Positions 54,822 through 63,515 of a stretch of DNA of 64,000 bases are shown piece after piece. Made by a program: the position numbers and the translations under genes. Origin of the DNA: Siphonodentalium dalli (taxonomy: Eukaryota > Mollusca > Scaphopoda > Gadilida > Siphonodentaliidae); assembly GCA_032622095.1 (NCBI GenBank), contig CP136063.1, positions 11,513,814 through 11,577,813 on the forward strand, in the 5' to 3' direction. The notes under the pieces were generated by a model. The model was not told the DNA's origin and searched no databases. It worked only from the letters and a program-made list of their open reading frames with translations. Numbering within the stretch: the first letter of the stretch is position 1; every line of letters begins with the position of its first letter.

Positions 54822-56384
54822 ATGGATTCAGGACGAGGATCCCGTGACAGGTATAGACGGAGCCGACCCACGAATAGGGTGAACTCTAATGATCGCCGGG
54901 ACTCGCGGAAGGCGACGTGGAAAGGCGGAAGGGACTCGTCGAAACCCAGCAGTGAAGGTAGTAGTGCACCCATAACCCCCGGCCAACCAGGTTGGTCCGG
55001 AGCTACGCCTTTTGGTGAATTTCTGCGTGGGCAGAATGCCAAACATGTCCTGGTACCGGTAAAGCAAGCTGTCTATCCTTTGATATGTGACAACAGTATC
55101 ACTGGGAAACAACAACAAGCCCTATTTGCAGGTCAAATAAAGATTGCAAAGAGCGAGGGAAATACTGGGTGGCTACGGGCAGCATACGATCATGCAAATT
55201 ACCACTTTGATAAGAGTTTCATTGTAGAACATCTGGGCGATTTCTGTAAAGCCTCAACAAAACCTTCCACGAAAAAAGTGGTAAGATCAACACTTCCTGT
55301 CAAAAGCACAGATACAACAACAACAGGGAAAATGGTAGCCATTCAGTATACCCACTGTAAGTCACCAGAACAGGGGGCTTCGGTCATTCAGGGATCAGGG
55401 GGTCGTGTCTCTGGTGGTTCTGGCTCTGCCGGAATAACTAGGGATAAGGCACCGGAATCTCAACTCGCTTCTGCAATCATTCCAACATCTGGGTGGCCTA
55501 TCTCAGGTGGTTCTGGCTCTGCCGGAATAGCTGGAGATAGGACACTTAAAGTCGCAATCTCACCAGCACTTGTGTGGCCCGTCTTGAGCGGTTCTGGCTC
55601 TGCCGGAATAGCTGGAGATGGGGCGATACCAGTGATGGGAAGGGCCCCAGAAATTGAGAATACAGCTGCAACCGTTATTCAGGGATCCGGGAGCTTTGTC
55701 TGTAGTGGTTCTGGCTCTGCCGGAATAGCTGGAGATTGGACACCGGAATCTCTGTTCGCTTCTTCGACACCGCAATCACCTGTATGGCCTGTCTCGAGTG
55801 GTTCTGGCCCTGCCGGAATAACTGGGGATACGGTTGTGGGGGTGAAGGAAAGGGCTTCTGGGAATGATACTGTCTCGATCACTCAGAAGCAGGGAGTTTC
55901 CATCGCTAGTGGTTCTGGCTCTGCCGGAATAGCTGGAGATGGAAATAAAGAAAACATGGGTGTGGGAAAACGCTCAATAGGAAGAGGTCTTTTTCAGCCC
56001 GGTTTGTTGTGTGGAATCGGGAGAGGTATGGGAAAACCGGTACCAGGCATGTCAGTTATGGGGAAACTGGAATACAAGGATGAATCTGTGAAGACTTGTA
56101 CAAGTAAGCCGAGAAAAGCTTTCCCTGTATCGGTGCCCAACAGGGCTGGTTCATCCGGGCTAGGTGGGTCTGGTACAGTGGATTCCTTTTTAAAGCCGAT
56201 TGCTTGTCCAAGTAAGACCAGGAAAGGTTTCCCTGGATCGGTTCCCAACAGGCCTGGTTCATCCGGGCTAAGTGGGTCCGATGCTGTGGATTCAGTTCAG
56301 AAGCCGATGGAAATAGTGGGGCCAAATCAGATGGTTTTGTCATCAGCCGTGGGTGCACCACCGACCGCTTCATCGTCGGGCTAA
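54822..56384 (+). CDS. Accessory ORF A: basic N-terminus, unknown domain, GSGSAGI linkers
   Basis: Genuine ATG at 54822, TAA 56382-56384, 520 residues. Residues 1-50 are Arg/Ser-rich and basic (RDRYRRSRPTNR). About 65-150 look globular (FGEFLRGQNAKHVLVPVKQA..., WLRAAYDHANYHFDKSFIVE) but match nothing I know. The rest is low-complexity with six GSGSAGI/GSGPAGI units and two NR(A/P)GSSGL units, all carrying the dispersed hairpin motif. No signal peptide or membrane segment, so it is not an envelope protein. It overlaps the KptA frame by 68 bases (56317-56384), which is +1 relative to it. It may be the N-terminal part of a polyprotein with KptA and TatD. Confidence 0.7.
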   Translation: MDSGRGSRDRYRRSRPTNRVNSNDRRDSRKATWKGGRDSSKPSSEGSSAPITPGQPGWSGATPFGEFLRGQNAKHVLVPVKQAVYPLICDNSITGKQQQALFAGQIKIAKSEGNTGWLRAAYDHANYHFDKSFIVEHLGDFCKASTKPSTKKVVRSTLPVKSTDTTTTGKMVAIQYTHCKSPEQGASVIQGSGGRVSGGSGSAGITRDKAPESQLASAIIPTSGWPISGGSGSAGIAGDRTLKVAISPALVWPVLSGSGSAGIAGDGAIPVMGRAPEIENTAATVIQGSGSFVCSGSGSAGIAGDWTPESLFASSTPQSPVWPVSSGSGPAGITGDTVVGVKERASGNDTVSITQKQGVSIASGSGSAGIAGDGNKENMGVGKRSIGRGLFQPGLLCGIGRGMGKPVPGMSVMGKLEYKDESVKTCTSKPRKAFPVSVPNRAGSSGLGGSGTVDSFLKPIACPSKTRKGFPGSVPNRPGSSGLSGSDAVDSVQKPMEIVGPNQMVLSSAVGAPPTASSSG

Positions 56385-57822
56385 TCCCTCTCAATGGCCA
56401 AATATTCATGTCAAGTTTTCAGTGGATGCAAATAAGAAATTTGTTGAATCGGCGAAATCTAGTGGTCAAGAAGACTTTATTAAAATTGGAAGTAGAACTA
56501 AACAGAGAGTAGTCAGGGTATCAGGGGTAACACCTTCCACCCATGTTGTACATGATCTAACGATACCCTCTGTACTTCCAGAAAAGTCTTCTTCAGGAAC
56601 ACCAAGGCAGACACGACAAAATATTCCATCGGCTGCCACTACTGCATGTACCCGTAAACTCAAAAGGATCTCTACTCAACCGGAGCTCCAAGTGCCGTCT
56701 CAACCAAAGAAGAGGAAACCTTCTGATGAGGAAATTGGCCGCTTCTTCTCCCGCGTGCTCCGACATACTCCACAAAGGGATTGTACGGTCGGGATAGACT
56801 CGGAAGGATTTGGAGAGCTGACCAAACTTCTCGAGTGCTCCCCTATGGTCGGGGTCGACGTGGAAGATGTGAAGCGGGTGGTTGCCAATTGTCGAAGCAG
56901 AGGTTTCAACTTGTCTGTCAATCGGGCGGACGGGACTTGGAAAATCCGAGCGGTGCAGGGGCACGACTTTCCAGTGCCAGAACTGGAGTTGCTTGAGATC
57001 TCGTCTCCCACGGAGTTGGAGAAGGTTCTACACGGCACATCGGTGGCGGCTTGGCAGAAGATTTGCACCACCGGGCTGAGCAAAATGAAACGTCAACACA
57101 TCCACTTCGCTACAGCTGAGCCAGATGACAAAGTAATTGTCATTTCGGGCATGAGGTCCATCAGCACGGTAGTCATTTCCATCGACGTAGAGAAGTGTAT
57201 GAAGAATGGCTTGAAGTTTTATAAGGCCCGGAATGGTGTGATTTTGTGCGCAGGCAATGAGGACGGGATTATTCCTTCGTGGGGATTCAAGGAAGTATAC
57301 GAGCGGAAGTCCAGGCAGAAGCTCAACTTCACCATGGAATCGCCCATCCCGGACTCAACTGATGTGTCGTCAAAAAGATCAACTCTAAAAAACCGGAGGA
57401 GACGAGTAGTTCGGCGTAAAGCTGGAAAACTGGTGTATCCTTGTCCTATCAGCGGCTGTTCCGCAACAACGCAGAAGTTGAAGAGGCATGTTCTGGGTGC
57501 GCATGTTTCGCGGAAATTGTGGGAGCCAATGGAGGACATGGACTTTTCTGTGATGGCCCCTGTGTATCTCACGGGGTTGGATGACCTTGTCGTCATGGCA
57601 GAAGGATTGGAATCGGTCGAAATGAGGGATTCTTCGTATCAAGAGTTGGTTGAGGAGATTAATGGTCAAGGAGGGATTCCAACCGAAAGCTCTATTGCGA
57701 GTCATGCTTATTCTCGACTGATGGAATTCTTGTGTAGTGAATTTCGACATGAAGGCTTCATTCAACCTGAGGGACCGTTTCTACTGAATCCTATTAACTC
57801 TAAGGCCTGCCTTGTTCACTAG
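56353..57822 (+). CDS. Accessory ORF B: KptA/Tpt1 family RNA 2'-phosphotransferase-like
   Basis: Frame open from 56317 to TAG 57820-57822; there is no ATG before the domain, so translation must arrive from ORF A by a +1 shift or another route. Residues counted from 56353. About 127-315 match the KptA/Tpt1 domain in order: FFSRVLRHTPQ (R137, H138), KIRAVQGHDF (R199), LHGTS (H227), MKRQHIHFA (R247), FYKARNGVILCAG (N294). The Arg-His-Arg-Arg set known to be catalytic in Tpt1 is complete. The family removes the 2'-phosphate left at an RNA splice junction, using NAD+ and forming ADP-ribose 1'',2''-cyclic phosphate; some members ADP-ribosylate RNA or DNA ends. A Cys2His2-like element follows (CPISGC...H...H, about 365-386, shorter than a classical finger), then an unassigned 100-residue C-terminus. 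Confidence 0.87.
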   Translation: MHHRPLHRRANPSQWPNIHVKFSVDANKKFVESAKSSGQEDFIKIGSRTKQRVVRVSGVTPSTHVVHDLTIPSVLPEKSSSGTPRQTRQNIPSAATTACTRKLKRISTQPELQVPSQPKKRKPSDEEIGRFFSRVLRHTPQRDCTVGIDSEGFGELTKLLECSPMVGVDVEDVKRVVANCRSRGFNLSVNRADGTWKIRAVQGHDFPVPELELLEISSPTELEKVLHGTSVAAWQKICTTGLSKMKRQHIHFATAEPDDKVIVISGMRSISTVVISIDVEKCMKNGLKFYKARNGVILCAGNEDGIIPSWGFKEVYERKSRQKLNFTMESPIPDSTDVSSKRSTLKNRRRRVVRRKAGKLVYPCPISGCSATTQKLKRHVLGAHVSRKLWEPMEDMDFSVMAPVYLTGLDDLVVMAEGLESVEMRDSSYQELVEEINGQGGIPTESSIASHAYSRLMEFLCSEFRHEGFIQPEGPFLLNPINSKACLVH

Positions 57823-59115
57823 AGGGCGCTAGTCCCCTTGCTAAATAAATGTTCGGCATCTCAACGTAGATCACTTATCAACAAGGATTCTACCGAAGAG
57901 ACCAGGAGCGAGGTATGGAGCAAGAGATACGGTGTGAAGATAGACGAAACGGAGCAGGGACTTATGACAGAAGGGGAGGAGGAAGAGGTGGGACCTGGAC
58001 TGGCTCGCCCGGTTAAGGGCCTTCCCTCGGAATCCGAACCACGAGAAGAGGAAGAAGTAGGAACTGGACTGGCTCGCCCGGTTAAGGGTCTACTTCCGGA
58101 ATCTGAAACGATGGCTGAGGAGGAAGAAGTGGGAACTGGACTGGTTCGCCCGGTTAAGGATCTACTTTCGGAATCCGCAGCTAGAGAAGAGGTGCCTATG
58201 GAAGTTGGACACGTCGAAACTCAAGAAGAGACTGCTGATCCCGTCCAGGAATCGGAAGAAGTATCCTCTGGTTTATCCGACAACGTTTTTGGGGACCCTG
58301 ACCCGGTCAAAACCACAACAACTGAGTATTTGTCGCTGGAGGATGATGATCTTGAGGACTGGATGGGAGAAGAGGTGACTTCGACGGACGGCGTGGAATC
58401 AACATTACCAGCTTTTATAGACAGTCATTTCCATATGGATAGGACCCTGCAGAAATTTCCCGCTTTTAAGGACTCATTCGATCGGTTACTGGAGGAAGGA
58501 CCCACAGGAGCAGTGCCTATTAAACTCCACGGAGGGGTGGCTGTGTTCTGTGATCCCAACACGTTTCCGACCGAGGAGGATCTCAACATGAAGTGGGGAG
58601 TAGCTGTAGGGCTTCATCCAAAGAAGTGGCATTTCTTTTGTAATCGTCTGAAGGATCAACTGCAGAAATTCGTCATGGATCCACGAGTTAATGCCTTAGG
58701 AGAAATTGGGCTAGATTACACCGAGCCCGCCTCAACTCACGGGTCGCAGGAGAATGTGCTTAGGGAACTGTTGAAGATTGCTACACCCGACAAGCCCATC
58801 GTGTTACACCTTCAAGGGGCGGATACTTACGGTGACGCTGTATGTTCGCGGGTTTTCACCATCTTCCAGGAGATGCAGCTCACCAGTTATCCAGTGCATC
58901 TTCACTGTTTCGGACAGCGAAAATCTTCTGTGGCTCAATGGTTGACTTTTCCTAGGGTTTACTTTGGATTCACGGCTATGGCGCGATTCTTTGATCAAGA
59001 CCAACGACTCGCGGGAGAAACGGCTGCTGCAGTTGCCAAAATTCGAGGGGATTCGCTTCATCACATTTGTAGGATAACCTCTGAAAATGCGCGAATCTTG
59101 TACAATTTGAAGTGA
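57823..59115 (+). CDS. Accessory ORF C: TatD-like metal-dependent hydrolase
   Basis: Same frame as ORF B, separated only by its TAG; the first ATG is at 57964. Ends TGA 59113-59115. The N-terminal 190 residues (numbered from 57838) are acidic, with three copies of EEEVG.GL(A/V)RPVK. The TatD domain covers about 190-425: DSHFHMDR (H197, H199), GEIGLDY (E289), IVLHLQG (H324), HLHCFGQ (H356) and the C-terminal ITSENARILYNL. TatD enzymes are TIM-barrel nucleases (3'-5' exonuclease/AP-endonuclease). The region between the FTAMARFF and KIRGDSLHHI blocks is short, and the usual ETDxP block with the last metal-site Asp is absent, so activity is doubtful. Confidence 0.82.
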   Translation, partial: RALVPLLNKCSASQRRSLINKDSTEETRSEVWSKRYGVKIDETEQGLMTEGEEEEVGPGLARPVKGLPSESEPREEEEVGTGLARPVKGLLPESETMAEEEEVGTGLVRPVKDLLSESAAREEVPMEVGHVETQEETADPVQESEEVSSGLSDNVFGDPDPVKTTTTEYLSLEDDDLEDWMGEEVTSTDGVESTLPAFIDSHFHMDRTLQKFPAFKDSFDRLLEEGPTGAVPIKLHGGVAVFCDPNTFPTEEDLNMKWGVAVGLHPKKWHFFCNRLKDQLQKFVMDPRVNALGEIGLDYTEPASTHGSQENVLRELLKIATPDKPIVLHLQGADTYGDAVCSRVFTIFQEMQLTSYPVHLHCFGQRKSSVAQWLTFPRVYFGFTAMARFFDQDQRLAGETAAAVAKIRGDSLHHICRITSENARILYNLK

Positions 59116-59445
59116 CTGCAGAAGTTCGGCCGGGGTAGTGGAAGCCCCAGATAATGGATTCCACACATATAACACTTTTGACATTCCTGGAAACGAAGGA
59201 AGTTTATCTCGGGAACTCCTAAGAACTTTCAGGGACTTTCGGAAGGGATAACAAGCGTCCCAATAATGCAGCTTGTGATCAGTGCCTGGCACCATTTAGG
59301 GACTTATGGGGAGAACTTGTATTCTGAGGGATAGTGGGCGTCCCAAAATAATGCAGCCCATCGTTATTCACTCTGCCTGTTGCTTGGCGTCTTGGACGGA
59401 ATTCAACATAGTCAACACCACCTTCTTGGAGATATTCCACCATCT
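59116..59445 (+). other. LTR-element 3' untranslated region
   Basis: Contains a short direct repeat: agggata..., gcgtcccaa.aatgcagc at about 59246-59277 and again at 59328-59360. No ORF. Confidence 0.55.
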
Positions 59446-59467
59446 AAAAGAATGAAACGGGGAGGTG
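59446..59467 (+). promoter_or_regulatory. Polypurine tract
   Basis: Purine-rich aaaagaatgaaacggggagg directly before the 3' LTR, where plus-strand DNA synthesis is primed in LTR elements. Confidence 0.8.
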
Positions 59468-59975
59468 TGTGGTGAATGTTGAGGTACACGTGGACTGTGC
59501 ACATGTGTTTTGTTGACTATTGTTGTTATGAATGATCAAGTCAAAGGTCAGAGTATCAGGTGACCGAATCCAGGACGCTGAGTGGCGCACGGACTGAGCG
59601 AAGGAAGGTTTCCGTGGCGCGGAAGAATACATCTCCCTATCGATCTCTTGTGGTTACGATTCTCGACAAGAACAGTCGCATGTCGTTCTAAGTTATATTC
59701 GGACTTCATAACAGTTTTCTAGGACGCTGGCCTACATCCAGCACTCATCTATCATCACTCATCTAATACGCCATCATCCAGGATAACGACACGGACTTGC
59801 CCAAAGATTCACGACAACAGACCACCGGACCAAACAGAACACAGACGAGCAGATTAGGTGAGACATCTTTTCTTGACCCCTTCTCTGCCCCGTTTGTATT
59901 TCATGTTTGGTATAAACGCAATATTACTGTAGTTGTACTTTGTCACATCGCAGCAGAATAGGCAAAGTTATAACA
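59468..59975 (+). repeat. 3' long terminal repeat (508 bp)
   Basis: Same length as the 5' LTR with two substitutions; followed by the GTAC duplication at 59976-59979. Confidence 0.93.
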
Positions 59976-60921
59976 GTACATAAGAGACTCCATACTGTCG
60001 ATCGGTCGTATCAATGCGATGTGTGCGATAAATGATTGAGTAATTTGATAAATCTGACTTCACGCTGGCGATCGACCGTATCAGTGTGATGTTTGCTGGA
60101 AATCATTTAGTCGAATGAGTCACGTTACTACACATAAGATGATCCACGCTGGGGATCGCCCATTTCAATGTGATGTGTGTGAAAAAACATTTAGGCCTAC
60201 TCAGTTGAGTAACCTGACGAAACATAAGACGATCCACACGGGTGATCGCCCATTTCAATGTGATGTGTGTGATAAAACATTTACTCAATTGAGTGATCTA
60301 AAGAAACATAAGAGGGTCCACACGGGAGATCGACCATATCAATGTGATGTGTGCGATAAGTCATTTAGTAATTTGAGTAACCTAACGGTGCATAAGAGAC
60401 TTCACACTGGGGATCGCCCGTATCAATGCGATGTGTGCGACAAATCATTTACTCAGCTGATCCACCTGACGAAACATAAGAGGATCCACACTGGGGATCG
60501 CCCGTATCAATGCGATGTATGCGATAAATTGTTTGCTAATTTGAGTAACCTGACGGTGCATATGAGGACCCACACTGGGGATCGCCCGTATGGATGCGAT
60601 GTATGCGATAAGTTGTTTGCTAATTTGAGTAACCTGACGAAACATAAGAGGACCCACACTGGGGATCGTCCGTATCAATGCGATGTATGCGATAAATTGT
60701 TTGCTAATTTGAGTAACCTGACGGTACACAGGAGACTCCACACTGGCAATCGCCCGTATGTATGTAATTTGTGCAGTAAATCATTTAATCAGCTGATCGA
60801 CCTGATTGCGCATAAGAGAATTCACGCGGGGGATCGCCCGTATCAATGCGATGTGTGCGATAAAAAAATTACTACGTCCAGCAAACTGACAGTACACAAG
60901 AGAATTCATACTGCCACCTGA
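59976..60921 (+). pseudogene. Zinc-finger locus 3, right part (about 10 fingers)
   Basis: 59980 onward completes the finger cut at 44397, then hits TGA at about 60029-60031 and a short deletion near 60055 where the next finger's helix is lost. From 60076 the frame is open again to TGA 60919-60921, with ATG 60115 available inside a finger. It has about ten fingers: MSHVTTHKMIH, a finger with two extra residues (FRPTQLSNLTKHKTIH), then TQL.DL, SNLSNL, TQLIHL and ANLSNL types closely like zinc-finger gene 2. The last is CDVCDKKITTSSKLTVHKRIH, ending HTAT. The separate 268-codon ORF might still be translated, but the locus is disrupted by both stop and retrotransposon. Confidence 0.8.
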
Positions 60922-61050
60922 AGGCGCATATAAAGAAAATCAACGCAGTACATGGACAACATCAATGTGATGTATATTTGAAATAATTTAATTATTATTA
61001 TAACTTTATTTCAGACTCTGCTGGTCCATATTTTAAATCTAAATTGAAAG
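60922..61050 (+). other. 3' flank of zinc-finger locus 3
   Basis: Parallels 26480-26640 after zinc-finger gene 2 (gcgca.ataaagaaaatc, then ttattattataactttattt). Confidence 0.5.
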
Positions 61051-62340
61051 ATGTGGGAGGCCAAATTCACTTTTAATAATTATTTGTGTTTAAGCGCAAA
61101 AATTTGTGTGTGAAATTTTTCGATAGTCTGATTCTGCCAGTAATAGCTAGATATATAAAGCTTTCTCGCGTCAGCAAATTTTTCGCATATTAGAACAAAT
61201 GCATGGTATTCGTCGCAAATATCAGCAGTACAAAATTTACATTTTAGATTTAGAGTTTAGATACATAATGGTATACATACACATGTACACGATCTGTAAC
61301 TATACACCTCTGAGCTCGGTCCTAAAAAAAAGAGATTGACTGCCGACCTTGTATATGAGCTGATGTTTTGTACGGGATATTTAATTATCGCTTAAGCTCA
61401 AATATTTGCTTTTAATAAAAAATTGTGCTTAAAGATGGATTATCTCTTTAAATAACAAATTTTAAATAGTTGCGTGGGTATAAAATAATAGATATGAACT
61501 GAAGACCTTTGTCCGGAAAAGCTTCTATCAATTAATATTGATTTTATTTCGAATATTAAATCGGGCCCATTTATGCTACTATTTTTAGAACCGACCATTC
61601 GGATGAGACCGTATTGCGATATAGAGCACTGGGCTGTTCCTACGGCTACGCAACGAATGTCAAATGTCACAGATTGGTTGTTAGTATTGTTTTGTTCCAC
61701 AGATATATGCGATAATGAGTATAATTAACGTTTATTTGTGACAAAATTGCACTATATAATTTCTGGTCTCTGTTAACAGTAACCACTATTGTTCGTTAGC
61801 TGAACAAACACACCTTTTTAGACCAGAAAATATTCGAAATAAAATGAATATTAATCGATAGAAGCATTTCCGGACAGGAGTCTTCGATTCAAATCTAATA
61901 TTTTATAGCCCGGTAACTCTATAATACATGATTACAAAGAGATAATCCACCTTTAAGAGCAAATGATATAGTTATGCTACAGCACAATATTAATCGATAT
62001 AAGCCTTTCCAGCCATGGGTCTTCTTTTCAAATTTATTACTTTATACCCACGCAACTATTTCAAATTTGTTATTTAAAGAGATATTCCATCTTCAAGCAG
62101 ACATAAGGAAATTAAAAACCTAACACACCATGTTGATATTGGCAGAGTCAACCACACATTAGATTTTATTTTTAAGGGAAGATCTATATTGATGGGGATC
62201 AGATGTACAGATTTGAGCTTAAACACAAATATTTGTGCGTAAGCTAAAATATTTTTTCTTAATCACTATGCTTTATGCTTAGGTGCAAATAATTGTGCTT
62301 AAGCAAAAATAATTATTAATAATGATTTGGCCTCCCATAG
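61051..62340. mobile_element. MITE family A, composite copy
   Basis: tgtgggaggccaaattcac at the left, gatttggcctcccata at the right (62326-62341), with cttaagcgcaaa-type palindromes at 61085-61110, 61388-61430 and 62215-62310. A full MITE B (61429-61956) and a half copy (about 61980-62097) are nested inside. Confidence 0.6.
61429..61956. mobile_element. MITE family B copy
   Basis: TTAAAGATGG... to ...CCACCTTTAA; nearly identical to 23854-24381. Confidence 0.85.
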
Positions 62341-63089
62341 AAAAACATCAATGATTGAATTGTTCATATCCTTCATTCTCTCTCGAAAACTGTAAACGCA
62401 CTTTCTCCTCAACATCCCTAATGAAAGCATTCTATCATTGACAAGTTCGGTGTCCAAATAGATAGTCTATACATTCAGATTGTGAACAGACACACGAGGC
62501 AAGATAATGTCAATATTTGTTGCACCCATAACGTTGCAATCAGACAGATTATGTTTATGTTTTAAAATGAGCGATAATGTGGCAAATGATCAAAGCAACG
62601 GCTTTAGTAGGTTATGAAAAAAATGCTGGCCAAAAGTAAAAAAAATGGCTCGAAAATAGGCAAAGTCCGAAAATAGATGGAAATTGTCCCAAACAAGTCC
62701 GGGGTCATAAATGGCCACCTCGGCCAAAAATTTTGGGCCGAGTCCGAAAAAGTGCGACGAATTTCAGGTTTCACTCTGCTCGGTCAGAAACATTTCAGAA
62801 AATGTGGAAAATTGTCCCATATTCATAAATGGCCACCTGGGTCGAATTATTAGCCGAAAATCCTGATACATAAACGAAGCAGTTTAACTATATGGTATCG
62901 TATCAATTGGATGTTCTAAAAATAGAACAATAAAGTGTCCCATTTAATCATCTCAATTCATAATCAAATATTCGAAATAAAATCAATATCAATAGATATA
63001 TGGCATTCCGGACAGGGAGTTTCAATTCATATTTATTATATTATACCCACGCAATAATTTCAACTTTTTTATTTAAAGAGATAATCCAT
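62341..63089. other. Intergenic with a MITE B half copy
   Basis: 62955-63095 is the right half of MITE B (ttcgaaataaaatcaatat... ttaaagagataatccatctc). 62640-62850 repeats gtccgaaaat / aaattgtccca / aaatggccacct twice. No gene. Confidence 0.5.
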
Positions 63090-63515
63090 CTCTAATGATA
63101 CGTGACAGTTCAGGGTCGTTACTATGATACGTTACATAGCATGGCCTTTAATGATACGTGACAGACCATGGACTTTAATGATACGTGACAGATCAGGGTC
63201 TTTACTATGATACGTGACATATCATGACATTTAATGATACGTGACAGACCAGGTGTAGCGTCCCAAACCCTTTTGGCTCTAATTAAGCTTTTTTATTTAA
63301 AGAGATAATCCATCTCTAATGATACGTGACAGTTCATGGTATTTACTATGATACGTGATATATCATGGCCTTTAATGATACGTGACAGACCAGGAACTTT
63401 AATGATACATGACAGATCAGGGTCTTTACTATGATACGTGATATATCATGACATTTAATTAACTTGACAGACCAGGTGTAGCGTTCCAAACCCTTTTGGC
63501 GCTAATTAAGCGGAC
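63090..63515. repeat. Minisatellite with higher-order duplication
   Basis: Units of about 28-30 bases (tttaatgatacgtgacagac..agg, alternating with ttactatgatacgtgacat). The whole block, from tttttatttaaagagataat to gtgtagcg.cccaaaccctt, occurs twice (about 63060-63290 and 63291-63515). The leading 20 bases are the MITE B end. Confidence 0.8.

Larger units (their letters stand above)
46862..58160 (+). repeat. Dispersed hairpin motif CTGG-N5-CCGG (about 24 copies)
   Basis: Copies begin at 46862, 46940, 47018, 47210, 47309, 47423, 47537 (degenerate), 47651, 47765, 47861; 50119, 50220, 50349; 55420, 55513, 55594, 55711, 55804, 55915; 56146, 56254; 58000, 58069, 58141. As RNA, CUGG pairs with CCGG (one U-G pair) around a 5-base loop. 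Flanks usually extend the stem and vary in a compensated way: GC/GC in gag, UU/AA in the linker ORF, GA/UU near TatD. None was noticed in the RT-IN core or outside the element. Confidence 0.7.
44398..59975 (+). mobile_element. Giant Ty3/gypsy-type LTR retrotransposon carrying KptA- and TatD-like genes (15,578 bp)
   Basis: Bounded by 508-bp LTRs (TGTGG...ATAACA) differing at two sites (44716 T / 59786 A; 44797 A / 59867 C) and by GTAC target duplications (44394-44397, 59976-59979). Order: leader, gag, protease, RT, RNase H, integrase with PHD finger, then three extra coding segments, polypurine tract, 3' LTR. PR-RT-RH-IN order is that of Ty3/gypsy. It is unusually long for the group because of a long Gag and about 4.3 kb of post-pol sequence. 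The copy is young but carries several frame breaks and one stop in RT. Confidence 0.93.

Noticed and set aside
54822-56384. Envelope gene between pol and the 3' LTR
   Set aside because: No signal peptide, membrane segment or cysteine pattern; sequence is basic then GS-rich linker.
46862-58160. tRNA B-box resemblance of the GGTTCA-containing hairpin copies
   Set aside because: The B box needs GGTTCRANNCC; the copies lack the spacing and no A box or cloverleaf is present.
60115-60921. Independent intact zinc-finger gene
   Set aside because: Its ATG is inside a finger, and the sequence continues from the half at 44310-44397 across the LTR element; treated as a disrupted locus.
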